From: Exophiala sp. HKRS030 | Lineage: Eukaryota > Ascomycota > Eurotiomycetes > Chaetothyriales > Herpotrichiellaceae | Assembly (NCBI GenBank): GCA_023897205.1 | Contig: JAHWDD010000009.1 | Location: 868,001 to 932,000, forward strand | Reading direction: 5' to 3' | Length of the DNA: 64,000 bases | Shown here: piece after piece, positions 38,883 to 47,900 of the stretch | Position numbering within the stretch: the stretch's first letter is position 1 | How the letters are laid out: each line of letters starts with the position of its first letter | Translations under genes and position numbers: made by a program | Notes under the pieces: model-generated | Seen by the model: the letters and a program-made list of their open reading frames with translations, nothing else | Told to the model about the DNA's origin: nothing | Database searches by the model: none

Positions 38883-40139
38883 ATGACGATGGGCCCGAGA
38901 TCTCGCACTCATCTTCTGCAGCCCTTCATTTGTACCCATTGTCGAGGCAAGGGACGTACTCTTCTGCGACGGCAATCGCGAAACTTTGCTACGTCCCCTT
39001 CGACATCATCCGCGGCACCGCCGTCGGGCGAATTGAAATACCTCCAACTTACAAATCGTACACTCATCCGCCTCGCCGGGCCAGACGCCGCGAACTTTCT
39101 CTTCAACCTCGTCCCCGCGAGGATCCTGGGCACCGGTGGCTCCTCACGGCCCATCTACACGGCGTTTCTCTCCGCTCACGGACGCATCCTGAACGATGTC
39201 TTCATATACCCCCCCACAGCGGACGACGGCGCCAATGGCGAGGAGTGGTTCGTCGAGGTCGACTCGGACAGTGCCGGTGACCTGATGAAACATTTGCGCA
39301 AGCACAAGCTGCGGGCCAAGTTCCAGCTGGACAAGGTCGACCCGGGCAAGATGGGGGTCTACTACAACTGGCCCTCCTCCTCCTCCTCCGCAGAGTCGGC
39401 ACGGCCGACACGAGGTGGCCAGGATCCCAGGCCAGGTATGGGTCTACGGTGGCTTGACGATACCACCACTGCAACAAAACCGGAGGCGGTACGGCGGCTC
39501 GAGGACAAAGGAGCCAAGGCTGCCAGTCTGCAGGATTATACGATTCATCGCATACTGAACGGGATCGCAGAGGGACAGACCGAACTGCCCGCCGCCGGCT
39601 CTCTGCCTCAAGAAAGTAACATCGACTTCTTCGGTGGCATTGACTTCATGAAAGGGTGCTACCTGGGTCAGGAGCTGACCATTCGGACCCATCACACCGG
39701 CGTGGTCAGGAAGCGCATCCTCCCTTGTCAGCTTTACGAAGGAGATCAGCCATTATCGAGTGATCAGCCCCTGCCGGTCTACGAGCCTGATACGCATCTA
39801 CCCATGCCACCGTCCCAATCGAATATTTCGAAGTTGAATGCTCGCGGTCGAGGGCGAAGTAGCGGGAAGTGGCTCTCCGGAGTGGGAAATATAGGTCTTG
39901 CATTGTGCAGACTCGAGATGATGACAGACATTCAGTTGACGGCGGACACGTCGAATTACGACCCAAAGGAGCAGTATAAAGTGCAGTGGGAGGTGGAGGG
40001 TCAGGAGGGGAAACAGGAAGTCATGATCAAGCCCTTTGTGCCACAATGGCTCAGAGATGGTGTCGAGCAAAACCTACGAAGGAAGGAGAGAAAGTCCAGA
40101 CCCGTTGAAGAACAGGATGAAGATGAGGAAGTTGATTAG
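38883..40139 (+). CDS. iba57: Mitochondrial iron-sulfur cluster assembly factor IBA57/CAF17
   Basis: IBA57 acts with Isa1/Isa2 to build [4Fe-4S] clusters for aconitase-type and radical-SAM enzymes in the matrix. The 418-aa product starting at ATG 38883 has an Arg-rich, acid-poor presequence (TLLRRQSRNFATS) ending near residue 40. The GcvT-like fold follows: LKYLQLTNRTLIRLAGPDAANFL, FLSAHGRILNDVFIY, and VDSDSAGDLMKHLRKHKLRAK. The family signature KGCYLGQELTIRTHHTGVVRKR, with its tetrahydrofolate-binding-type Cys, is intact. The frame is open upstream to another ATG at 38769, which would add 38 non-basic residues and spoil the presequence, so the downstream ATG is preferred. A Glu/Asp-rich tail closes the protein. 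Confidence 0.92.
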   Translation: MTMGPRSRTHLLQPFICTHCRGKGRTLLRRQSRNFATSPSTSSAAPPSGELKYLQLTNRTLIRLAGPDAANFLFNLVPARILGTGGSSRPIYTAFLSAHGRILNDVFIYPPTADDGANGEEWFVEVDSDSAGDLMKHLRKHKLRAKFQLDKVDPGKMGVYYNWPSSSSSAESARPTRGGQDPRPGMGLRWLDDTTTATKPEAVRRLEDKGAKAASLQDYTIHRILNGIAEGQTELPAAGSLPQESNIDFFGGIDFMKGCYLGQELTIRTHHTGVVRKRILPCQLYEGDQPLSSDQPLPVYEPDTHLPMPPSQSNISKLNARGRGRSSGKWLSGVGNIGLALCRLEMMTDIQLTADTSNYDPKEQYKVQWEVEGQEGKQEVMIKPFVPQWLRDGVEQNLRRKERKSRPVEEQDEDEEVD

Positions 40140-40746
40140 ATCTTGTATAACAAACGAATGTCCCGGAATCTTGACTCCATTTCAAACTTGCTATACGAGA
40201 AAGTCCCCATCAAACCAGAATCCGACTTGGGGATCAGGGGAGCCAAGAGACGAGCGCGTGGCGGTCATTGTAGTGTCTGATCCTATTGGGACGACAAGAC
40301 ACCGCTTTGAACTCGCATGTAGTTCAACCTACACTTTTGTGTTTTGGCAGCGACGTCGCCGAATTCCCACCAACATCGTGATGATAATGTTATTTCGACA
40401 CTCAGATGTGTCTATAGGACAGGACCTGGAGAACATTCAGCAGCACGTCCATTCATCAATCGCAAGAGCCCGGAATTTGTTGATGGGACCTTGAGAAGAG
40501 AGCTCTGGCATTCGACCCGGATGCTGCTCAACAGCGTGGCCACCGACAGGTGCTGCAGAACGGAGGCCAAATGTCAACCTTTTGATGCCGGGGTCTCAGG
40601 AGACCGTGTCGCAAGCCTTTGTGCTACTCGAAAAATCTCCCGGAATATCCATGCATGGTCACAGTCGTAGTCGTAGTCGACGTATGCTCTTCATTCGTGA
40701 TGTATTGCACGGGGGATTGATAGAAGCGTTCGTGTTTAAAGGGCTT
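40140..40746. other. Convergent intergenic region between IBA57 and the J-protein gene
   Basis: About 0.6 kb between two 3' ends. No gene or repeat was recognised. Confidence 0.4.
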
Positions 40747-41526
40747 TCAAGTACCGTCTGGTTCTTTCGACGCGGCCCATTCCACACTCTCGATACCCTC
40801 CCACGGGCCCTGGGAGACCACCTTTTTCGCGAGACCGACCGACTTGAAGACGATCACGGCGGTTCCGAGCAAGACTTTCTTGTCTCTCCCTTCGATGCGC
40901 CGCTTTTTGTCCTTGAGCACGAGGACATTTTCGACGTCGCCGGCAGAGAAATCTTCCTCCAGGGCGTCCTGGTCGATGTCCAGTCCCTCACCTTCCTTCA
41001 CCCAGCGGACCTTGACCGAGCGATCTATCGAGTCCGACGGCGTGGTGTTTTCCCGCGCCTGGGCGTCTGTCCTGGCCTGCGCCTCCTGGACTTTCTGCGC
41101 CACTGCGGCTTCTCTCCGCCTTCGATTCTCTTCCGCTATCCTCTTGATCTCCAGTTCCCTGTCGCTCCAACTTCTCTTTGCGCCATTGACCGCAGCCGGT
41201 GCACCGCCCTCTCTCTTTTCCAGGTCCTCTTTCATCTTCCTCCTCCGGCTTTCCAAGGCGGCGGTCTCGGCGAGACGCCGTTGCCTCGCCTCTCGTGTCT
41301 GGTCATACTTTAGTTTTTCAGCGGCATCAGTCAAGACGTTGATCGCGGTCTGGAGAAGTTGGAATCTGTCCAGATTTTCCGGCGTCGGCTTGACTTTGTC
41401 AGGATGATAGAGGAGGGAAGTCTTCCGGTATGCACGACGTATCTCAGACTCTGAGGCTGTCGCCGGGATCGACAGCAGTTCATAATAGTCAACAGAGAGG
41501 TCCGCATCATTTCCTGGTGCCATCAT
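40747..41526 (-). CDS. J-domain spliceosome-associated protein (Cwf23/Cwc23, DNAJC17 type)
   Basis: A 259-aa protein. The J domain is at about residues 12-76 (DYYELLSIPATASESEIRRAYRK then LLYHPDKVKP with the HPD motif intact). A long charged coiled coil follows (about 78-160, with EARQRRLAETAALESRRRKMKEDLEKRE). The C-terminal part (about 165-250) is RRM-like: SVKVRWVKEGEG...TAVIVFKSVGLAKKVV. J domain, coiled coil and RRM-like end is the layout of DNAJC17 in animals and Cwf23 in fission yeast, which associate with the spliceosome and its disassembly factors. Yeast Cwc23 keeps the J domain but is otherwise divergent. Start is ATG 41526, with an adjacent ATG at 41523. Confidence 0.88.
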   Translation of the reverse strand: MMAPGNDADLSVDYYELLSIPATASESEIRRAYRKTSLLYHPDKVKPTPENLDRFQLLQTAINVLTDAAEKLKYDQTREARQRRLAETAALESRRRKMKEDLEKREGGAPAAVNGAKRSWSDRELEIKRIAEENRRRREAAVAQKVQEAQARTDAQARENTTPSDSIDRSVKVRWVKEGEGLDIDQDALEEDFSAGDVENVLVLKDKKRRIEGRDKKVLLGTAVIVFKSVGLAKKVVSQGPWEGIESVEWAASKEPDGT

Positions 41527-41869
41527 GACCAGTTCGGCCGAACCAGGCAGGCAGATATCTATGCTAGATGGTTTGAAGTTGCGTTAATCCTGTCGCAACA
41601 TCTGCAAGGCCGATGCGGCGAAATTTTTACGGAGGATCATATGACTCGTCAACCGCAAGATCATTAAAATGGGTTGCATTCGTATGTTTCCCCTGTGAAC
41701 TTCGATCCAACACGACGTTCAATTCATTCCCTGCCTCTGAACCTCTTTTCTGTATTCCCGTTTGCTAATGGTGCTGAATGATACTTTATGGACTCGATGT
41801 GAGGGTCAATCCGAGTACGGTCGAGGTTATCATCCGCTCTTTACAAGCCAGGTTTGACAATTCCTTTTG
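41527..41869. promoter_or_regulatory. Divergent intergenic region
   Basis: About 340 bp between the J-protein start and the open frame of the next plus-strand gene. No specific motif recognised. Confidence 0.35.
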
Positions 41870-43579
41870 ATGTCTGGTTTGAACTTGCAGGCAATATACG
41901 TTTTCACTGTCTCAATGCCCAATCCTTCATTTCATTTTCTATCTACTCCACTGATGTGCACAATCAATCGTACGAAATATGCATGCAGAGACGCAAGTCA
42001 GGCAGCAACCGAATACAACGACCTTGCCTCTATCCAGCCAAGTTGCCTGTGCCTTGCTGATTATTCGGTCAAAGCCAAATCAAATACCTATCGAAGGTGT
42101 GGCTACTCTTCCGTTGAGATATGTCCACTAACCAGTCAAGAACACCTGCAGCACCTTCGCAGTGCCATAGTTCGGCAAGAAGCTGACGATTCTTCAAAGT
42201 CCCCGAATCTCGGTTCACTTTTCTATTGGCAATCTGCCCATCAAGCATCCGAACGTGAACGACTAGCACTTGTCGACGAAGTTGCTAAGCTGGAGAAAGA
42301 ACTAGAAATGCTCCAGGGGGGTTCGAGGCGTGCGTCACTCGATGTGGGAGAGCCTTCAGCATTTTTCGCGGGACAGGAACAACCCTACAGGGGTGTAAAT
42401 GATGACACTGGCGAGGCTGCTAACGACAAAGACAATACTTCTCACCCTACGAATTTTGCTGGTGCGCATGTTGATTGTCTGCCGCTCGTTTGATCGCATC
42501 TGCCTGGTTGCTAATTGGTTATAGATCGTCAACAACTTCTCCGAGGCATTTTCTCGCTCAAGCATAACCTTCGTCTTCAAACACCTGACTACGCAAAACT
42601 CTCGGCTTCAATTCGACTTGTTACAACCACCATTTACTACGGTATCGTTCCAACAAAACCCGAACACACCGCCCAAAGGATCTCTCCCGACGCCCGGCTA
42701 GGTGATCAGCTTGGAAATGTGCTCGAAGACGCCTACCCTTTGATCCTACAAGGGCTATCATTGCTTCAAAGGGAGACTTGTGAGGAGAGTCAATCCATAA
42801 TCTCTGCAGTCCCGGATGTCGTGAGATTGTTCACAGCCATCCTCTCCGGACTCCATAAGTCTGTGCAGGATGCAGTGGCTCATCGAAAAGAAACGACAGA
42901 TACACCTGGGCCATCTTCCCAGGACAGACTTGGTAGGTACCAAAACTTTTCAGTCTCGATGGATTGCTCCAAGCAGTTTAGATCAATGAGCACGATTCTC
43001 ACAAGGATGGTCCTCCACTTGGATCTATCTCAGAATGCACACTGTGAAGCTTTCGAGGGGTTCTTGTGCGCTTTACTTGATCACATGGGATCTTTACTGT
43101 CCCTTCTGGTTTTCTCAACGCCTGATCACGAACCAAGATCGGATGTTGGGATTCTCCCACCGAAGGGCTTACTGGGCACACCTCACTCGAATCTTGAGGT
43201 GGCGATCGAGTCTGTAAAGATTGAAGGACCATATGTGATATCTGTCCTGCGCGAGGCCACCGATTTCCTCCAGAGCAACATGAAAGTCATGTCTGAAAGA
43301 TCCTTGTTGCTCTTCACCACGCGAAAAATGCCGGATGATAAAGGCCTGCGGCATGCGGTGGAAGAGAGGCTTCAGAAGACTTTACTTCGGGGAGTATTTG
43401 GAGACGACGACGCCACCTTCAGTGGTGGGTTGTGTAGGCATCATCATTTGATCGAACCAGATATGGACAGTCTGATGAATGAGATGAAGCCAGACGCAAA
43501 CACTTCTGAATGGTTCATTGGTCAGCTATGGGAGCATTTGGGATGGGACATACTATCAGGCCGTGACACTTGTTACTAG
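41870..43579 (+). CDS. Conserved fungal protein of unknown function, helical
   Basis: Two exons: up to 42461, and 42525-43579, with a clear 63-bp intron (GTGCGC...TTATAG) joining NFAG-codon to DRQQLLRGIFSLKHNLR. The protein-like part begins near 42122 (TSQEHLQHLRSAIVRQEADD, then GSLFYWQSAHQASERERLALVDEVAKLEKELEML), a coiled-coil pattern I have seen in unnamed ascomycete proteins. Exon 2 encodes about 350 residues of mixed helices without a known domain. The upstream part of the frame (41870-42120) looks less like coding DNA, so the true start may lie in an unseen 5' exon; ATG 42121 is out of frame. With ATG 41870 the product would be 548 aa. Function unknown. Confidence 0.65.
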
Positions 43580-43857
43580 TGTATGCATTTTGGCCCTTTT
43601 AAACAGACACGAGACCATGATAGGAGTTACATTTGTGCTATTATAGTTATATTTTAGCAAATGACTTTTTGCTTTGCCTGGCGACGATTTCCGACCTCCA
43701 TGTTTATATGTGCTCCCTGTATATTTTATTATTGCTCAACATATGGTTCTGACTTTGTCTTCCATCCAAGATCAGTCAGAAGGATTCAAAGCTGTAATTT
43801 TACAGCCCAAGACTTGCAAATGACGTTTGAACACAGGAGATGCGCGCCCGGAGCCCT

Positions 43858-44604
43858 TCAACCTAAGTCTTCGACTTTTCTTTTTGTCCCTCGCTTGGTT
43901 TTCTCTCCCTTCAAATCTGCCAGGACGCCGCCGTCATGTACGGTTTTACCATCCTTGCGGGCGTCTGAATGCCCCTTGTCGTCGTCCTCACCATCATCAC
44001 CATCGCTGTCCGAGGTCGAATTGTCGTCGTCGTCGTCGTCGTCAACACCACCACCAGTTACGGTGATGGATCTTTCCCTCCTCTCACTGAGGACACCCAG
44101 GCCCAAATTCATTTCGATGTAATGCTCTTCACTGTCGCTGACATCATCTAGCCTCCTGTCCAGTACATTGTCGGGATTTTCCTGGAGGGCCAAGTTTGCA
44201 CTCTCTATTTGTGGGAGAAAGGTTTGTAATCGTGATCGAAGGTCATTGCTTGTACGACTAGGTACCTCGAGCACACGCCAATCGTCAGCCGGATCAGTAA
44301 TGTTTTCCTGATCTTCAGATTCATCCTCATCCTCATCCTTATCACCTTCTTCTTCTTCACTCTCTCCCTCCTCTGATGTCGTCTGTTCCTCTTCCGAAGA
44401 GCCGGAAGATGAAGTCTGGTCTGGATCTTCTGCCGTTTCGCCAGTGTCCACCACATCCGTGCCAGGAAGTGAAGTCTGATTTTGTTGTGATGCATTTAAC
44501 GTGGTAGCCGAGGACTGGGGCGATGATGATAGTGGCACATCTCGGTCTTGCCTCTTCTCGACAGCAACTTCGTCGGCATTATTGGCCGACTGAGTTGTGG
44601 ACAT
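43858..44604 (-). CDS. NOPCHAP1/DUF4598-like acidic nuclear protein
   Basis: A 248-aa, strongly acidic protein starting at ATG 44604 (MSTTQSANNADEVAV). Most of the N- and C-terminal sequence is Ser/Glu/Asp-rich disorder. The conserved core, at about residues 105-180, contains LRSRLQTFLPQIESANLALQ and SEEHYIEMNLGLGVLSER; the YIEMNLGLGVL block is the hallmark of the family that includes human NOPCHAP1 (C12orf45). In animals that protein links the R2TP chaperone to NOP58 during box C/D snoRNP assembly. A similar role in this fungus is an inference from the core motif. The C-terminus ends in a basic KGEKTKRGTKRKVED, a possible nuclear localisation signal. Confidence 0.8.
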   Translation of the reverse strand: MSTTQSANNADEVAVEKRQDRDVPLSSSPQSSATTLNASQQNQTSLPGTDVVDTGETAEDPDQTSSSGSSEEEQTTSEEGESEEEEGDKDEDEDESEDQENITDPADDWRVLEVPSRTSNDLRSRLQTFLPQIESANLALQENPDNVLDRRLDDVSDSEEHYIEMNLGLGVLSERRERSITVTGGGVDDDDDDDNSTSDSDGDDGEDDDKGHSDARKDGKTVHDGGVLADLKGEKTKRGTKRKVEDLG

Positions 44605-45102
44605 TGTGAGAGAAGATTTCTCTGGCGCTTCAAACCTTGCTCTGGCCACCGAAAGTTTCTCGTGATAATACGTTACGAGGCAGCTGGTAGAATGACCTTG
44701 GTGGAAAGAAGAAATGAGCAATAGAAATTCTTAGTATTGAAAAATTCTAATGCTGATAATAATAACGCCCGACGACCATTAAGTCGGGTACTTTGATCCT
44801 AAAACAAACCCATTGCATCCGTGCGAGTGAAGGATTCACTCGTATTTCATGTACAGCGTGAATGATTGGTATTTTACCTACAATATGTACTCCATGCCAA
44901 CCTCGGATACGTTACTGACAGAATCTCATCAGCTCTAACCCCATCCGGTGTAGCAAAAACAACCCTAAATAAATGCATCCTCTTTACTCCTCCCATGCTC
45001 AAGCTCCATCACACCCTACACAAAGAAACAAACACCGTCAAACTCCCCAAAACGCCCTGATTAGCAGCCTTGCTGCAGAAACAGCGAATTACGCTCCACA
45101 GG
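44605..45102. other. Intergenic, promoter of the NOPCHAP1-like gene
   Basis: About 0.5 kb between two minus-strand genes. A/T-rich near 44735-44765. No gene recognised. Confidence 0.35.
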
Positions 45103-46101
45103 TCAGTGCCACTCAATCACCTTCTTGAAGGTCTGCATCACTCGTGCCTTTTCGAGTCGTGATGCTCCGTGATCGATGCCTCTCTGTCCAATTGCCCCGG
45201 GCTTCTTCACCTCGACGAGCTCATCGTCTTCCAAATCGAAGCAGACTCCCTCCATTCCTTCTTCGCAGACCGGGTACAGGTTTCTTGTCTTCATGTCGCA
45301 GTAAATGCGTTCAGACAAGCTCAGGAAACTCGGTCCCTGGGAGGTAGCGGCGCCACACAGACGTACTGCGCTCGAAATCAGCCTGGCACTCTTGATCAAT
45401 GTGCCGTCGAATGGCGAACCGCCGGAAATCTGACGCCTCTCGGCGCCAGCACTATTTCCAGGAGCCCAGGTCATGAACGGTGACCTGCACAGGTCCGTGG
45501 GGTCCTTGACCTCGTAGCCGATCTGTTCACTTTCTACCGCCAAGTTCAACCGGATGGGGTGGTCTCTTTCCACCCAGACGCAAGGCGGCGCTTGGGTATA
45601 CCGGTCCTCGGGGAGCACGTATCTGGATGACTCGTAGTAGGCGGCGCCACAGATCCTGCCCAGTTCTCCTGACAACACCCACTCGAAGTGGTCGCCGATC
45701 TTGATGCTGACGCCAGCAATGCACACTGGGGACTCGCCGTGGTTTTTGATGGACATCCACAGCGGCGCGGTTTCGTTCCAATGACGGGAGATGGCCGTGT
45801 CCTCACTGCTGAATGGCACGAGCACCTCCTCGACGTCTTTGTTTGCGTTGGAACTTCCGCCGTTCCACGCCAGAGCGATTGCCGTGTCCTCACCCCAAGT
45901 CTGAAACCCATTGACAAGCGTGAACGTGGCACAAGTGGCCTCCAGGTTGCGTGCCTCTACTTTCGCCTCTCTCAACGGCGAATCGACGTCTTCATACTTG
46001 ACGCTGGTCTCGTGGGTGATACGCAAGCCAGCGATTGCGGTGACCAGCGAGCCCGCCAATATAGAGCCCGCCAAGGCAACGGCGCTAATGGCGGCACCCA
46101 T
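45103..46101 (-). CDS. Unknown fungal protein with a hydrophobic N-terminus
   Basis: The 332-aa frame starts at ATG 46101. Residues 1-26 (MGAAISAVALAGSILAGSLV) are hydrophobic and could be an uncleaved signal anchor or a signal peptide. The rest contains about ten cysteines, WNGGSSNAN, LWMSIKNHGESPVCIAGVSIKIGDHFEWVLSG and LGRICGAAYYESSRYVLPED, which reads like a beta-rich secreted or lumenal domain. No catalytic motif or named family is recognised. The C-terminal 60 residues are charged (EDDELVEVKKPG). Codon composition is GC-rich and coherent from end to end, so it is a real gene. It is followed upstream by a long gene-free stretch. Confidence 0.72.
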   Translation of the reverse strand: MGAAISAVALAGSILAGSLVTAIAGLRITHETSVKYEDVDSPLREAKVEARNLEATCATFTLVNGFQTWGEDTAIALAWNGGSSNANKDVEEVLVPFSSEDTAISRHWNETAPLWMSIKNHGESPVCIAGVSIKIGDHFEWVLSGELGRICGAAYYESSRYVLPEDRYTQAPPCVWVERDHPIRLNLAVESEQIGYEVKDPTDLCRSPFMTWAPGNSAGAERRQISGGSPFDGTLIKSARLISSAVRLCGAATSQGPSFLSLSERIYCDMKTRNLYPVCEEGMEGVCFDLEDDELVEVKKPGAIGQRGIDHGASRLEKARVMQTFKKVIEWH

Positions 46102-47132
46102 CTTGTTTGTCCAGGTCGATGTAGTTCTGTGGCTGCGGGTGATGATTGCAAGATGATCTTTGAGAAGGATGAGGAAGTTGCAAGAAGCTATCGGACTGGG
46201 TGTGTCTTGTGTGTTGAGAGTAGGAAGACATGTCGGAGGCGGAGGACGAGGCAGGCATACATGTATTTTTACCCAGGCATGTCTGATTCTTTTCTTCCCA
46301 TTTTTCCCGCCTGCTGATTGCGTCATTAACAGGCATTCAACTCAGACGTCCCGGTGTGGATGCGAAGAGGAGCAACACATGTGTGGAAGATGTTGTGATT
46401 GCCTCTCCAAACAGCAAAGCACACGCTGGGTAATTCTAAATCTCACTATCCTGGCATAGAGTACATGTTGATGGATCGACTTGAATAAATTCTGGAAACT
46501 CACGAATATCGCCCGTGAGAAGAAGAATTTCCGGGTTGTTCGTGAGGTTCTCGGCTAATGATGGAACAGGCAGACAAAGTCGACTCCTTGGTCGCCTTCA
46601 TGCCTCCACAGAAATTGCTTTTCCAACAACCTCTTCAACAACTCTCGAGGTTCTGGAAGGATATCATGGATTAGTGTATGTGCAGCCTGGGCCGCTATAA
46701 CTATACCTCTTTGTTCTTTGTGCACAGCAAACACTAGGCAACATTCTACGTCTTCACAAAACCTTCACAACACTTTCACACAAGGACTGCAATTTTGCCC
46801 CACCTGGGCCGTTAGCACTTGAGTCTAGACTTTGCTATTCTCTGCGATTTGGTAGCGACTCGGTGCATTTGGAGGAATTACGTCATCTCTTGGTCCTTAT
46901 TCTAAAGTCGTTATTGCTACGAGATAGCCTCAAAGTCTATGGGAACGATAAAGCCAAAAAACTTCAGTGCTAAGAGACAGTAGTGAGGCACAATAAAGAA
47001 TGCTGGCGTCTCGTGACACGACCTCTGCTAGCAACACTGTAAGGCTCCTTTTTCGTTGACTGGAGTGAATAGGTTCACTTCCTGGCCTCCGTCATGATTA
47101 AAAAGAACCACGACAAGAGAGACATGCCGAGC

Positions 47133-47214
47133 AAAAAAAAAAGGGGGGGGGCTTCGGACGAGGCTGAGGCTGAGGCTGAGGTGGGAGCCTTGGCAATTTG
47201 ACCCCCCCCTTTTT
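47133..47214. repeat. Homopolymer hairpin enclosing GAGGCT hexamers
   Basis: A10G9 at 47133-47151 can pair with C8T5 at 47202-47214. Between them lie about three and a half copies of GAGGCT (47160-47181). Confidence 0.65.
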
Positions 47215-47724
47215 AATTCTCAGCCTGCTATCAAACTCCCAACACATCTTTGAATCTGCTATATCTTTCAGAACGCTTCACAGCGGTGAACTGCTTCATT
47301 GTGATGAACGCTCTACAGCGGTGGTCTAGATTCATGCTTCACCTCTCACCCACACGCACCATGGCCGACTCTTCTTCCTTAATTTCATTTTCTCACTTCA
47401 TGATAGGTGAGGATTTGCCAGAACATCAGGCTTTTGGAAAACGAAAAGTCGATATCCTGCCATCGAGAAGAGCTAGGGACAGATTTAGACTCGACTGTGA
47501 GTATTGCATGCAGCTCCACGGTCACCTCCACATCGACGTCTTCATGTCTCTAAATGAACTTTTCGTCAAAGTCTCGCCTTCAACGCCTTGAGTTCCAAGA
47601 AGGGGACGCGAGTCTGAAAAAAGATGATTTACCTACTGAGATTCTGCTGGCCGTCCATCCATAAGAAGAATCTCCATGCCTAACACAGTGCGTGACTAAC
47701 GTTGTTGCATATATTACAGACCTC

Positions 47725-47725
<1 letters not shown>

Positions 47726-47776
<51 letters not shown>
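47726..47776. repeat. (CA)n microsatellite, about 25 units
   Basis: A perfect AC dinucleotide run of about 51 bp, starting seven bases after a strong putative 3' splice site and 125 bp before the start codon of the mucin-like gene. Confidence 0.97.
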
Positions 47777-47777
<1 letters not shown>

Positions 47778-47900
47778 CTTGCTAACCCTCGGACAGACGG
47801 ACTTTTGCCCTGTTGCTTCTCCCATCAGGCACAAGACGAAACCTGGAAAAATCACTTGGGCAGAGGACCAGGGGTTTGGCAAATTTGATCCAAAGTCGCC

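Larger units (their letters stand above)
46102..47900. other. 1.8-kb intergenic region with repeats and a possible spliced leader ORF
   Basis: It contains the promoter of the minus-strand unknown gene and the leader of the plus-strand mucin-like gene. Notable items are a poly(A)/poly(G) hairpin around GAGGCT repeats (47133-47214), a (CA)n tract (47726-47776) and a strong 3' splice site ending at 47719 (CTAAC...TATTACAG). An ATG in good context at 47361 could open a leader ORF. No independent gene is called. Confidence 0.5.

Noticed and set aside
45688..46317. 209-codon plus-strand open frame
   Set aside because: Antisense to the well-formed 332-aa gene on the minus strand; no recognisable domain.
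47250..47591. 113-codon plus-strand frame as an independent gene
   Set aside because: No recognisable family; its ATG 47361 part is better viewed as a possible leader ORF of the downstream gene.
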